Shown: positions 15,790 through 24,042, counted from the stretch's first letter. The stretch is 64,000 bases of DNA from Nocardioides sp. (GCF_030019515.1 NZ_JASEEQ010000003.1:124001-188000), one strand, 5' to 3'. Translations and numbers: made by a program. The notes: generated by a model from the sequence alone, not told the origin.

Positions 15790-18408
15790 TCAGTCGCCCG
15801 CGACCGGCCGGAGCGTGAGCAGGTCGCCGCCGGCGTCGGTGACCGCGGCCCGGGTGAACCGCCAGGGCAGGGTCTCGCCGGCGGCCCACAGGTCGGCCTG
15901 GTCGGTGTAGTGGGCGTGGTAGGGGTGGCCGGAGACGCCGGTGAGGGCGATCCAGCGGGACTCGTCGAGGTCGGCGAGGGAGACCACCATCCGCATCGAG
16001 GGCGCGCTGGTGACGGCGTACCCGCGAGCCGCGTCCCAGGCGCTCGCGTTCACGGCCGCCGAGCCGCCGCCGACGGTCCAGCCGCCCCGGTCGGCCAGCC
16101 CGGCCAGCGGCCACGGGCGGTCCGGCCCGGGGCCGCGCAGGTCGAGCCGGTGCAGGTCGCCCCAGGCCCACTCGCCGGGGTCGAGCGCCAGCCGCCGGGT
16201 GAGCTCGTCGCGGGCCTCGCGCAGGGCCCGCGCCAGGATGTCGTCGCGGGTCTCCTCGACGCCCTCGGTGCGCTTGTCGTCCCACCACGGGTCGTCCGGC
16301 CGCGTCAGCAGGTCGGTGACGACCGCGACCCACCGGTCCCCGCCGTCGGGCCAGATCGCCTCGGGCAGGTCGTCGTGGAAGAGGTCCGCGAGCAGCTCGC
16401 GCCACACGGCGTCGAAGTACGCCGCCGCACCGCTATCGGCGTGCTGCCGGAAGTCCCAGCCCCGCAGCAGCCGCTGGCCGGCCGAGTAGTAGCCGTGCGG
16501 CAGCGCCACGTCGAGGAGGTACGGCGTGAGCGCCGGGGCGAGCGGATCCAGGTCGTCGAGCTGGAGCTCGGCGGTGCTCGCCACGGACACCTCCCCCGCG
16601 TCGACCTGCTGCTCGAGCTGATCGCGGATCCGCTGCGCGCGGTAGCCGAGGTCCCAGTCGTGGCCGAGGCGGTACGGGTAGTCACCGCCGACCACCTCCT
16701 GGTTGGCGGCGACCACGAAGCCCTCGTCGGGGTCGAGCAGCCGCGGCAGCCCGTCGAACGGCACGTGCTCGCCGGTCCAGTCGTTCTCCGGCTTCCAGCC
16801 GGCGCTGGGGAGCATCCCGTCGTTGCCGGACCGGCGGATCGGGATCCGGCCGGCCGCCTGGTAGCCGATGTGGCCCGCACGGTCGGCGTACAGCAGGCTC
16901 TGCGCCGGCGCCTCGAAGGACGAGGCCGCCGCCCGGAAGGAGTCCCAGTCGGTCGCGGCGTCGAGGGCGAGGATCGCGTCGGCGGTCCGGGTGGGGTGCA
17001 GCCCGGTCCACGCCAGGGCGACGGCGTACGCACCGGCACGCACGCCGGGCGGGTCCTGCCCGGCCGTGGCGAGCGTGTCGTCGACGTCGGAGAGCAGCGG
17101 GCCGTGGCCGGTCGAGCGGACGGTGAGCGTGACGTCGTCCGCGCCTCGGACCCGGATCGTCTCGGTGCGGCTGCGCAACGGCAGCCACCGCCGGTCGTGG
17201 CGCCACCGGTCCCCGTCGAGCCGCTCGAGGTAGAGGTCGCTGACGTCGGCGCCGAGGCTGGCGAGGCCCCACGCGATCTCGGCGTTGTGACCGATGACCA
17301 CCCCGGGAACGCCGGAGAGGGTGAACCCGGCCACGTCCAGGGGGCACTCGTCGGTGACCGTGCGGCAGTGCAGCCCCAGCTGCATCCACGGCCCCGGGAC
17401 GGACACGCCCAGGTGCGGGTCGTCGGCCAGCAGCGGTCCGCCGGTCGTCGTGTGCTCACCCGAGACCACCCAGCCGTTGCTGCCCAGCGCGTCCCCGCGG
17501 CCCAGGAGGGCCGGCATCCGGGCGAGACCCTCGCGCACCCGCGTCAGCGCCGCCCGGCCGCCGGCGTCTGCCAGGTACGCCGGGCGCCGGGGGTTGCGGG
17601 TGCCGGGCATGGTGGCGTCCTGCTCGAAGTCCCCGTCGACCACGGCGCCCTGGCCCACGATCGGAGCGTGGTCGTCGAGCGGATCGGGCGGGTAGAGGTC
17701 CGCGACCTCGTCGGCGGTGTGCCCGGCGAGCGCCAGCGACCGGTCGATCTCGTCGGCCGGGTTGCCGGCCAGGTCCCAGGCCATCGCCTTGAGCCAGGCC
17801 AGCGAGTCGACCGGCGTCCACTCCTCGGGCCGGTAGTCGAGGCTGTGGGCGTTGAGGACGGTGTACTCGACCGCGATCTCGCGCGGGGCCTGGCTGTCGA
17901 GGTAGGAGTTCACGCCGTCCGCGTAGGCCTCCAGCGCGGCGCGCGTCTCGGGTCGGACCAGGGCCAGCTCCTGCTCCGCGACCCGGCGCCAGCCGAGGAC
18001 GCGGGCGTACTGGTCGCTCCGCAGCGCGGTGGCCCCGAACAGCTCGGCCAGCCGGCCGGCCGTCAGGTGCCGGCGCACGTCCATCTCGAAGAAGCGCTCC
18101 TGCGCCTGCACGTACCCCTGCGCCCGCATCAGGTCCTCGACCGAGTCGCCGTAGAGCTGTGGGATGCCGTGCTCGTCCCGGAGCACCTCGACCGGCCCAT
18201 CGAGGCCGGGCAGATCGACCTCGCCGGTGGTCTGCGGGAACGGTGCGCGCACCAGCTGGACCACGATCAGCAGCCCGGCGAGCAGCACCAGCACGAGCGC
18301 CGCCGCGGCGTACACCACGACCCGCGCGAGCCGCGGCCACGCACGGAACCGGCGCCACCAGGCCCCGCGCTCGCCGTCCGGCCGGCCGTCCTTCGTGGTC
18401 GCAGGCAT
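15790..18408 (-). CDS. Penicillin acylase-family Ntn hydrolase, membrane-anchored
   Basis: The product has 872 residues from the ATG at 18408. A basic N-terminus and one membrane segment (about residues 29-52) place the enzyme outside the cell. An alpha-chain region is followed by a spacer and the probable autocleavage site Leu-Gly-Ser310-Asn-Gly-Trp-Val-Val. In this family Ser becomes the N-terminal nucleophile of the beta chain; Asp-Asp-Pro-His-Leu follows at the usual distance. Relatives cleave acyl amides such as penicillin G, acyl-homoserine lactones or cyclic lipopeptides, and the substrate cannot be chosen from sequence. It is divergent from the CIRCE-controlled gene. Confidence 0.9.
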   Translation of the reverse strand: MPATTKDGRPDGERGAWWRRFRAWPRLARVVVYAAAALVLVLLAGLLIVVQLVRAPFPQTTGEVDLPGLDGPVEVLRDEHGIPQLYGDSVEDLMRAQGYVQAQERFFEMDVRRHLTAGRLAELFGATALRSDQYARVLGWRRVAEQELALVRPETRAALEAYADGVNSYLDSQAPREIAVEYTVLNAHSLDYRPEEWTPVDSLAWLKAMAWDLAGNPADEIDRSLALAGHTADEVADLYPPDPLDDHAPIVGQGAVVDGDFEQDATMPGTRNPRRPAYLADAGGRAALTRVREGLARMPALLGRGDALGSNGWVVSGEHTTTGGPLLADDPHLGVSVPGPWMQLGLHCRTVTDECPLDVAGFTLSGVPGVVIGHNAEIAWGLASLGADVSDLYLERLDGDRWRHDRRWLPLRSRTETIRVRGADDVTLTVRSTGHGPLLSDVDDTLATAGQDPPGVRAGAYAVALAWTGLHPTRTADAILALDAATDWDSFRAAASSFEAPAQSLLYADRAGHIGYQAAGRIPIRRSGNDGMLPSAGWKPENDWTGEHVPFDGLPRLLDPDEGFVVAANQEVVGGDYPYRLGHDWDLGYRAQRIRDQLEQQVDAGEVSVASTAELQLDDLDPLAPALTPYLLDVALPHGYYSAGQRLLRGWDFRQHADSGAAAYFDAVWRELLADLFHDDLPEAIWPDGGDRWVAVVTDLLTRPDDPWWDDKRTEGVEETRDDILARALREARDELTRRLALDPGEWAWGDLHRLDLRGPGPDRPWPLAGLADRGGWTVGGGSAAVNASAWDAARGYAVTSAPSMRMVVSLADLDESRWIALTGVSGHPYHAHYTDQADLWAAGETLPWRFTRAAVTDAGGDLLTLRPVAGD

Positions 18409-18431
18409 GGTCCGGTCATTGTGCCGTGTCG

Positions 18432-18437
18432 TATGAT
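18432..18437 (+). promoter_or_regulatory. -10 box of the zinc-ribbon chaperone gene
   Basis: TATGAT directly abuts the CIRCE element (sharing its first T), so transcription would start inside the left arm. The -35 region is weak, as is common in actinobacteria. A repressor bound at the CIRCE would block this promoter directly. Confidence 0.5.
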
Positions 18438-18463
18438 TGGCACTCGTCAGGGTCGAGTGCCAA
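18437..18463 (+). promoter_or_regulatory. CIRCE element (HrcA operator)
   Basis: TTGGCACTC and GAGTGCCAA form perfect 9-base arms around exactly 9 bases, matching the HrcA operator TTAGCACTC-N9-GAGTGCTAA except for one symmetrical change in each arm. It lies 49 bases before the GTG of the zinc-ribbon protein gene. The penicillin-acylase gene starts 29 bases away on the other side, so HrcA binding could affect both. Confidence 0.9.
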
Positions 18464-18512
18464 CCTCGAGGGCGGCCGCGGCCCCGGCGACGAAACACAC
18501 CGAAGGAGAATC

Positions 18513-18830
18513 GTGCCCACCTACCAGTACGCCTGCACCGAGTGCGGCCACGCCTTCGAGCAGTTCCAGAGCTTCTCCGACGACGCGCTCACCGAGTGCC
18601 CCTCCTGCTCGGGCCGGCTCCGCAAGCTGTTCAACGCCGTGGGCGTCGTGTTCAAGGGGTCGGGCTTCTACCGCACCGACAGCCGCTCGGGCAGCTCGGG
18701 CACGGACACCGCCGCCTCCGCGAGCGGGACGAAGACCGAGACGAAGACCGAGAAGAAGAGCGGGTCGAAGCCCGAGTCGAAGTCGGAGTCGAAGCCCGCG
18801 GTCGCCGCGAGCAGCAGCTCCGCCGACTGA
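18513..18830 (+). CDS. ruc: FmdB-like zinc-ribbon protein, Ruc-type chaperone
   Basis: The product has 105 residues from the GTG at 18513 with GAAGGAGAA just upstream. A zinc ribbon uses Cys8, Cys11, Cys29 and Cys32 (Cys-Thr-Glu-Cys and Cys-Pro-Ser-Cys). It is followed by Arg-Lys-Leu-Phe-Asn and Gly-Ser-Gly-Phe-Tyr-Arg-Thr-Asp, then a disordered Lys/Glu/Ser tail. This matches M. tuberculosis Rv0991c (Ruc), described as a redox-regulated chaperone induced by heat shock, which also lies beside the cyclo-ligase gene. The CIRCE element in front supports heat-shock control here. The frame runs back far upstream, but this start is set by the ribosome binding site. Confidence 0.85.
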   Translation: MPTYQYACTECGHAFEQFQSFSDDALTECPSCSGRLRKLFNAVGVVFKGSGFYRTDSRSGSSGTDTAASASGTKTETKTEKKSGSKPESKSESKPAVAASSSSAD

Positions 18831-18890
18831 TCCTCCGCGGGCCTGTGGAGAGCCGGATCGCGGCTCCGCGGGATCTTCTAGCGTCGCGGC

Positions 18891-19517
18891 ATGCGCCGTG
18901 ACCGTCTCGTCTCCCCTCTGCGTTCGGTACGCCGGGCCGTCCTCGCCCGGCGCCGCCCGCTGGCCGCGGCCCTGACCGCCGTGGCGGTCGTCACCGGCAT
19001 CCACGCCGCGGCCGCTCCACCGCCGGCCAGCGTCGACGTCGTCGTCGCCGCCCGGGACCTGCCCGCGGGCACGGTGCTGACGCCGGGAGACCTGCACACA
19101 GTGGGGTTCGCGCCCGGCTCGGTGCCCGCCGGCACCTCGGACGAGGCGGTCGGTCGCACGCTCGCCGCCCCCCTGCGCGCGGGCGAGCCGGTGACCGACG
19201 TCCGGGTCGTCGGCCCGGCACTCACCGACGGCTACCCCGGGCTGACCGCGGTCCCGGTGCGCCTGCCCGATGCCGGCATGGTCGAGCTGCTGCGGGTCGG
19301 GGACCGGGTCGACCTGGTCGCCGCCGACCCCCAGCGCGGCGGCGCGAGCGTGGTGGCGACCGACGTCCCGGTGCTCGCCGTACCCGCCGCAGGTCCGGAC
19401 GCCGCCGCGACGGCACTCCCGGGGCGACTCGTCGTCGTCGGCGCGGAGCCCGCCGCGGTGCCCCGGATCGCAGAAGCGTCGGTGCGCACCTTCCTCACGA
19501 TCGCGTTCTCCGGCTAG
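18891..19517 (+). CDS. SAF-domain membrane protein (CpaB/RcpC-like)
   Basis: The product has 208 residues. A strongly basic N-terminus is followed by one membrane helix (about residues 24-44) and a SAF domain starting Ala-Arg-Asp-Leu-Pro-Ala-Gly-Thr-Val-Leu-Thr, with a second beta-rich part to the end. SAF domains occur in CpaB/RcpC pilus-assembly proteins, but no tad/flp pilus genes are near. It lies 60 bases after the chaperone gene and 10 bases before mscL, so it may be co-transcribed with either. Its function is unknown. Confidence 0.75.
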   Translation: MRRDRLVSPLRSVRRAVLARRRPLAAALTAVAVVTGIHAAAAPPPASVDVVVAARDLPAGTVLTPGDLHTVGFAPGSVPAGTSDEAVGRTLAAPLRAGEPVTDVRVVGPALTDGYPGLTAVPVRLPDAGMVELLRVGDRVDLVAADPQRGGASVVATDVPVLAVPAAGPDAAATALPGRLVVVGAEPAAVPRIAEASVRTFLTIAFSG

Positions 19518-19527
19518 CGTGCAGGGC

Positions 19528-19917
19528 ATGACCGGATTCAAGAACTTCATCCTGCGCGGGAACCTCGTCGAGCTCGCAGTCGCCTTCATCATGGCCCTCG
19601 CCTTCGCGGCGGTGGTCACGGCCACTGTCGGCCTGGTCATGGACCTGATCGGCAAGGTCGGCGGCACTCCGGACTTCTCGGACTACCTCTGGCACGGCAT
19701 CTCGATCGGCGCCTGGCTCACCGCCGTGATCTCGTTCCTCATCATCGCGGCCGTCGTCTACTTCCTGATCGTGGTGCCCTACACCAAGGCCAAGGCTCGC
19801 TACTTCCCGGCCGAGGACGAGGGCACCCCTGCCGACGTGGCCCTGCTCCAGGAGATCCGCGACCTGCTGGCCACCCAGCAGGGACGATCGACCTCAGGTC
19901 CGTCCGACCTCGGCTAG
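19528..19917 (+). CDS. mscL: Large-conductance mechanosensitive channel MscL
   Basis: The product has 129 residues. The first helix starts with the family pattern Phe-Lys-Asn-Phe-Ile-Leu-Arg-Gly-Asn-Leu-Val-Glu-Leu-Ala-Val. The second helix is near residues 65-90 and a basic cytoplasmic end follows, as in MscL. The pentameric channel releases solutes upon osmotic downshock. Compared with the M. tuberculosis protein, the pore constriction reads Leu16 and Phe20 in place of Leu17 and Val21, and the following Gly is Ala23. An upstream extension of the frame is the shadow of the SAF gene. Confidence 0.88.
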   Translation: MTGFKNFILRGNLVELAVAFIMALAFAAVVTATVGLVMDLIGKVGGTPDFSDYLWHGISIGAWLTAVISFLIIAAVVYFLIVVPYTKAKARYFPAEDEGTPADVALLQEIRDLLATQQGRSTSGPSDLG

Positions 19918-20019
19918 TTCAGCGGAACCGACGCGCCGACCGCAACCACACCGTCGGACGACCCACCCAAGAACGATCCCGCGGCCCGCGCGGCGACGAA
20001 GTCGACGCGCGAGACGCGC

Positions 20020-20208
20020 TCAGGACCCGTGGTGCGGGGGCACCTGCTCACGCAACCACCGCTCCGCGGGCGACTCGTCCGCGCGCGCCCGCTCCCGGGC
20101 GGCGTCGTCGCGCTCGTCCTTGGTGGTCTCGGGCAGCACCTCGCCGAAGACCTCCGCGCGGCGCCGGCGCCGCTCCCAGTCCGACTCCTCGGAGCGCGGC
20201 CGGGTCAC
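20020..20208 (-). CDS. Small charged protein coupled to the LCP gene
   Basis: The product has 62 residues. The GTG at 20208 overlaps the TGA of the LCP gene (GTGA). It is extremely charged: an Arg/Glu-rich N-terminal half, Asp/Glu/Arg repeats, and a C-terminal Ala-Glu-Arg-Trp-Leu-Arg-Glu-Gln-Val-Pro-Pro. It probably forms one long helix without a membrane segment. I do not recognise a family. The overlap suggests synthesis in step with the cell-wall ligase, so it could be an adaptor, but there is no direct evidence. Confidence 0.6.
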   Translation of the reverse strand: MTRPRSEESDWERRRRRAEVFGEVLPETTKDERDDAARERARADESPAERWLREQVPPHHGS

Positions 20209-21389
20209 GTGCACAGCCCCGCGTCCTCGAGCGCCTGCTTGTCCGCCTCGCTCGTGGTGCCGGAGCCCGAGCCGGAGCTGGAGCCCGAGCCGGGGAGGTT
20301 GCCGGCGCTGATCACGCCGTCGCTGAGCTTCTTGGTCAGCGGCTCGTCGCGGGCGACCTTCTGCCAGACCTGCTCGGCCTGCGGGTCCTTCCACACCAGC
20401 CGGTTGGGGTCGGCGGGGTCGGGGATGTTCGGGATCGTGATGAACTGGATCTTGTCCAGCCCGATGCCCTTGAACTCGACCCCCAGCTTGGCGAGCTTCC
20501 ACACGTCCTGCAGTCCGGGGTCGACGGTCAGCGACTTGGTCGCCGAGTTGAGGAAGCCGACCAGATGGTCGGGCCGGGCGAGCGTGCCGGCGGTGACGAC
20601 CTGGTGGGCCATCGACCCGATGAACGCCTGCTGGCGCTTCATCCGCCCGATGTCCGAGCCGTTGCCGACGACGTACCGCTCGCGGACGTAGTTGAGCGCT
20701 TCCTTGCCCTTGATCTTGCGGGTGCCGGCCTCGATGTTGATGCCGTGGGCCGGGTCGACGATCGGCTCGGGGATGCAGACCTCCACCCCGCCGATCGCGT
20801 CGACCATGCCCTGGAAGCCCTCGAAGTCGACGACGACGAAGTGGTCGAGACGTACGCCGGTGAGCTGCTCGAACTGCTGGATCGTGCAGGCCGGACCGCC
20901 GAGGCCGAAGGCCTCGTTCCACATCACGTTGTCGGCGCCCGGGATGGTCTCGCCGTCCTCGGTCTTGCAGTCGGGCCGGTCGACCATCGAGTCGCGGGGG
21001 ATGCTGATGCCGTAGGCACGCTCGCGGTCCGCGGAGAGGTGGAAGAGGATCGTGGTGTCCGAGCGCTGGCCGCCACCGGTGAGGTTGTCGATGTTGCAGC
21101 CTGCGCAGTCGCGGCTGTCGCTGCCCATCACGAGGATGTTGAGCGGCTCCTGGGGCCCCTCGACCTTGACCTTGTCCGGCCGGTTCGACAGCTGGGCGGT
21201 GGGGTCGAGGACGTTGAGGTTGCCGTTGAGGTGCCGGTAGAGCCAGACCGTGCCCAGGCCGGTCGCCATCACCAGCACCAGCGTCGTGGCGAGCAGCACC
21301 TTCCCGATCGTGTGCCGCTTGCGCACCCTGCCCCGGCGCCTGGGCGCGCCCGCGTCCGGCTGGCCGCGCTCGGGCACAGCGTCGGACAT
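20205..21389 (-). CDS. LCP-family cell-wall glycopolymer ligase
   Basis: The product has 394 residues. A cytoplasmic basic N-terminus is followed by one membrane helix (about residues 28-50) and the extracellular LytR-CpsA-Psr domain. Key residues are visible in Arg-Ser-Asp-Thr-Thr near 108, Ser-Ile-Pro-Arg-Asp-Ser-Met around 128, and Arg-Tyr-Val-Val-Gly-Asn-Gly-Ser-Asp-Ile-Gly-Arg-Met-Lys-Arg-Gln-Gln further on; these bind the polyprenyl pyrophosphate substrate. LCP enzymes attach teichoic acids, arabinogalactan or other glycopolymers to peptidoglycan. The precise polymer is unknown. Confidence 0.92.
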   Translation of the reverse strand: MSDAVPERGQPDAGAPRRRGRVRKRHTIGKVLLATTLVLVMATGLGTVWLYRHLNGNLNVLDPTAQLSNRPDKVKVEGPQEPLNILVMGSDSRDCAGCNIDNLTGGGQRSDTTILFHLSADRERAYGISIPRDSMVDRPDCKTEDGETIPGADNVMWNEAFGLGGPACTIQQFEQLTGVRLDHFVVVDFEGFQGMVDAIGGVEVCIPEPIVDPAHGINIEAGTRKIKGKEALNYVRERYVVGNGSDIGRMKRQQAFIGSMAHQVVTAGTLARPDHLVGFLNSATKSLTVDPGLQDVWKLAKLGVEFKGIGLDKIQFITIPNIPDPADPNRLVWKDPQAEQVWQKVARDEPLTKKLSDGVISAGNLPGSGSSSGSGSGTTSEADKQALEDAGLCT

Positions 21390-21549
21390 GGGCTACCTCG
21401 GATCGATGGGGTCGGGGGCTCGGTGAGCGTAGGTCGCGAACCTTAAGTGTTCCTGTGAGCGGTGCTCAGTCCCAAAATGGGGCCGCCCGGGCCGGGGGAC
21501 GGTCGCCCACTCGGCCCTCGTGAAACACTGTCCGGCGACATCCGGTCCC

Positions 21550-21622
21550 GCCCCAGTAGCTCAGTGGATAGAGCAGCCGCCTCCTAAGCGAAAGGTCGCC
21601 AGTTCGACTCTGGCCTGGGGCA
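21550..21622 (+). tRNA. tRNA-Arg (CCT anticodon)
   Basis: The acceptor stem GCCCCAG/CTGGGGC is perfect, the D-arm has GCTC/GAGC, the T-arm GCCAG/CTGGC is perfect with loop TTCGACT, and the anticodon loop CTCCTAA gives CCT (reads AGG). The discriminator base is A; the 3' CCA is not encoded (ACCC follows). The anticodon stem as written has only three pairs, with two mismatches at its top (GCCGC against GCGAA). Confidence 0.9.
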
Positions 21623-21684
21623 CCCGGCACGTCGACCCGTCCGAGGTCTCGGGCGGGTCGACGTCGTGGTCAGGGCTGGCGGAG

Positions 21685-22851
21685 CTAGTCCACGGTCTGG
21701 AACCGGATCCCGGCGGCCTGGAGCCGGCTGAGCAGGTTGTCCCCCATCGCCTGCGCGGTGGTCACCTGGCCGGCCGTCGGGGGGTTGTCGTCGAGCGCGA
21801 GGCAGAGCGCCGACTCGGCGAGCATCTTCGCGGTCTCGTCGTAGCCGGGGTCGCCACCGGAGACCCGGGTGTGCACGGTGCGACCGTCGCCCTCGCCGAC
21901 GAAGTCGACGGTGAACCACGACTTCGACCGGCGCCGCTCGTCGGGGCCCTCCCCCTGCGGGATCCGGCCGAGCAGGAGGCGCCGCAGCGGCGGGACCTGG
22001 GCCGCGCCGAACATCGCCACCGCGGCGGCGGCGCCGCCGGCGGCGTACCGCAGCGTCTTGGTGCCGGCGTAGTGGGAGTAGGAGAAGTCCGGGCCGTACG
22101 ACGCCAGGGCGGCCCCACTACGGGCCACGACGAACGGGTCGATCGTGGGGAGCGGCACCAGCCAGTAGCCGAGCAGCGGGTCCCGGTGCGGCTTGCCGGA
22201 CACGGCGCGCGAGCGGCGGCCCTCGGGACGCGGCTCGGCCCGGCGCCGCTCCTGCATCGCCGCGCGCATCCTGCGGGCGCGGGAGAACTGGCCCAGCGCC
22301 GAGTGGAAGGTGCCTCCCGAGAAGGTGGCTCCCGAGCGGACCACGCCGCGCAGCCGGACCGGGCCGGTCGCGGCGAGCTGCTGGACGGTGTACAGCGCGC
22401 CGAGGTCGTGCGGGACCGAGTCGAACCCGCAGGCGTGCACGAGCCGGGCGCCGGTGCGCTGCGCGGTCGCGTGGTGCTCGAGGTAGGTGCGGTCGACGAA
22501 CTCGGGCTCGCCGGTGAGGTCGACGTAGTCGGTGCCGGCCTCGGCGCACGCGGCCACGAGCGCGCCGCCGTGCTCGAGGTAGGGCCCGACGGTGGTGATC
22601 ACCACGCGGGTGGCGGCCACCAGGTCCGCGAGCGAGCCCGGGTCGGTCGTGTCGGCGTGCAGCAGCGGCAGGTCGGCGGCCGCGGGGTCGAGGTCGGCGA
22701 GCCGGCCCCGGACGGCCTCCAGCTTCTCCCGGTTGCGGCCCGCCAGCGCCCAGCGCAGCCCGGCGGGGGCGTGCCGCAGCAGGTACTCGGCGGTCAGCCC
22801 GCCGGTGAAGCCGGTCGCGCCGACCAGGACGACGTCGTACTCGCGTGTCAT
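21685..22851 (-). CDS. Saccharopine dehydrogenase-like, putative trans-acting enoyl reductase
   Basis: The product has 388 residues from the ATG at 22851; another in-frame ATG is nine bases upstream. The N-terminal Rossmann motif Val-Gly-Ala-Thr-Gly-Phe-Thr-Gly is at residues 10-17. Further conserved blocks are Gly-Pro-Tyr, Cys-Ala-Glu-Ala-Gly-Thr-Asp-Tyr-Val-Asp-Leu-Thr-Gly-Glu and Cys-Gly-Phe-Asp-Ser-Val-Pro-His-Asp-Leu-Gly. This is the pattern of the mycobacterial Rv2449c/Rv2953 group, where Rv2953 reduces polyketide intermediates in trans. It probably reduces a lipid precursor with NADPH, but no polyketide synthase is nearby. Confidence 0.85.
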   Translation of the reverse strand: MTREYDVVLVGATGFTGGLTAEYLLRHAPAGLRWALAGRNREKLEAVRGRLADLDPAAADLPLLHADTTDPGSLADLVAATRVVITTVGPYLEHGGALVAACAEAGTDYVDLTGEPEFVDRTYLEHHATAQRTGARLVHACGFDSVPHDLGALYTVQQLAATGPVRLRGVVRSGATFSGGTFHSALGQFSRARRMRAAMQERRRAEPRPEGRRSRAVSGKPHRDPLLGYWLVPLPTIDPFVVARSGAALASYGPDFSYSHYAGTKTLRYAAGGAAAAVAMFGAAQVPPLRRLLLGRIPQGEGPDERRRSKSWFTVDFVGEGDGRTVHTRVSGGDPGYDETAKMLAESALCLALDDNPPTAGQVTTAQAMGDNLLSRLQAAGIRFQTVD

Positions 22852-22905
22852 GGGCCCCATGCTCGCAGAGTGCCGGCAACCGCCTGCCGACGTACGCTCG
22901 GGGCC

Positions 22906-23175
22906 ATGTGCCGCAACATCCGTCCGCTCAACAACTTCGAGCCGCCGGCCACCCGCGACGAGGTCGCCGCCGCCGCGCTGCAGTACGTGCGCAAGGTGAG
23001 CGGCACCACGAAGCCGTCGCAGGCCAACCAGGCGGCGTTCGACCGCGCGGTCCGCGAGATCGCCCATCTGACCGAGCACCTGCTCGACGACCTGGTGACC
23101 ACCGCGCCACCGAAGAACCGCGAGGTCGAGGCGGCCAAGGCCAAGGCGCGAGCCGAGCTCCGGTACGCCCGGTGA
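22906..23175 (+). CDS. DUF2277 family protein
   Basis: The product has 89 residues. The start Met-Cys-Arg-Asn-Ile-Arg-Pro-Leu-Asn-Asn-Phe-Glu-Pro-Pro-Ala-Thr matches the conserved beginning of DUF2277 proteins, followed by two helices with Tyr-Val-Arg-Lys-Val-Ser-Gly and an Ala/Lys/Glu-rich C-terminus. The function of the family is unknown. It is divergent from the saccharopine dehydrogenase-like gene and lies seven bases before the sirtuin gene, so it is probably co-transcribed with it. Confidence 0.85.
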   Translation: MCRNIRPLNNFEPPATRDEVAAAALQYVRKVSGTTKPSQANQAAFDRAVREIAHLTEHLLDDLVTTAPPKNREVEAAKAKARAELRYAR

Positions 23176-23182
23176 CCAGCCG

Positions 23183-24013
23183 GTGACCCTGCTCGCAGGG
23201 TCGGCCACGGCGCCGGCCCTCGACCTGCTCGTCGCGCGGCCGCTGGTCGTGCTCACCGGCGCGGGCCTGTCGACCGACTCGGGCATCCCCGACTACCGCG
23301 GCCCCGGCTCGCCGGCCCGGACCCCGATGACCTACCAGGAGTTCGTCTCCGGCCCCGCCGCCCGGCAGCGGTACTGGGCGCGCAGCCACCTCGGGTGGGG
23401 CCGGATGCGTCACGCCGACCCGAACGCCGGCCACCGGGCACTCGCCCGGATCGCGCCCGAGCTGCTGATCACCCAGAACGTCGACGGGCTCCACGAGCGG
23501 GCCGGCACCCCGCGCCTGGTCGCGCTGCACGGCCGGATCGCCGACGTCGTCTGCCTCGGCTGCCGGACCACGTCGGCGCGCGCCGCGCTCCAGGACCGGC
23601 TCACCGAGCTCAACCCCGGGTTCGCGGAGCGGTACGCGGCAGCAGCGGTGCGACCGGACGGGGACGTCGACCTCGACGAGACCGGTGGCTTCGTGGTGCC
23701 CGGGTGCGAGCACTGCGGCGGGATCCTCAAGCCCGACGTCGTGTTCTTCGGCGAGAACGTGCCCGCGTCCCGGGTGGAGCGCTGCTACGCCGCCGTCGAC
23801 GCGCTCGCCGACTCCGGTGGCGCGCTGCTGGTCGCGGGGTCCAGCCTGACCGTGATGTCGGGGTTCCGTTTCGTACGCCGGGCCGCCGGGGCGGGCACCC
23901 CGGTCGTGATCGTCAACCGCGGCGCGACCCGCGGCGACGCCCACGCGGCGTATGCCCTCGACACCGGCTGCAGCGAGTTCCTCGAGGACCTGGCCGCGCG
24001 GCGCGGCTGCTGA
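23183..24013 (+). CDS. NAD-dependent protein deacylase (sirtuin)
   Basis: The product has 276 residues with a GTG start. Sir2 motifs are in order: Gly-Ala-Gly-Leu-Ser-Thr-Asp-Ser-Gly-Ile-Pro-Asp-Tyr-Arg-Gly at 26-40, Gln-Asn-Val-Asp-Gly-Leu-His at 98-104, catalytic His116 in Leu-His-Gly, zinc ligands Cys124/Cys127 and Cys175/Cys178, and Gly-Ser-Ser-Leu-Thr-Val. It removes acyl groups from lysines at the expense of NAD+. The class is the bacterial one with a longer insertion between the zinc cysteine pairs (47 residues). Targets are unknown. Confidence 0.93.
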   Translation: MTLLAGSATAPALDLLVARPLVVLTGAGLSTDSGIPDYRGPGSPARTPMTYQEFVSGPAARQRYWARSHLGWGRMRHADPNAGHRALARIAPELLITQNVDGLHERAGTPRLVALHGRIADVVCLGCRTTSARAALQDRLTELNPGFAERYAAAAVRPDGDVDLDETGGFVVPGCEHCGGILKPDVVFFGENVPASRVERCYAAVDALADSGGALLVAGSSLTVMSGFRFVRRAAGAGTPVVIVNRGATRGDAHAAYALDTGCSEFLEDLAARRGC

Positions 24014-24042
24014 CCGCGCCGGTCGGGTGGCCCGACGCCCGG

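Noticed and set aside
15079..18975. A 1298-codon plus-strand frame opposite the penicillin-acylase gene
   Set aside because: It is a GC-rich antisense shadow with Arg/Gly/Ala/Val-dominated composition and no domain; the minus-strand frame contains a complete family signature.
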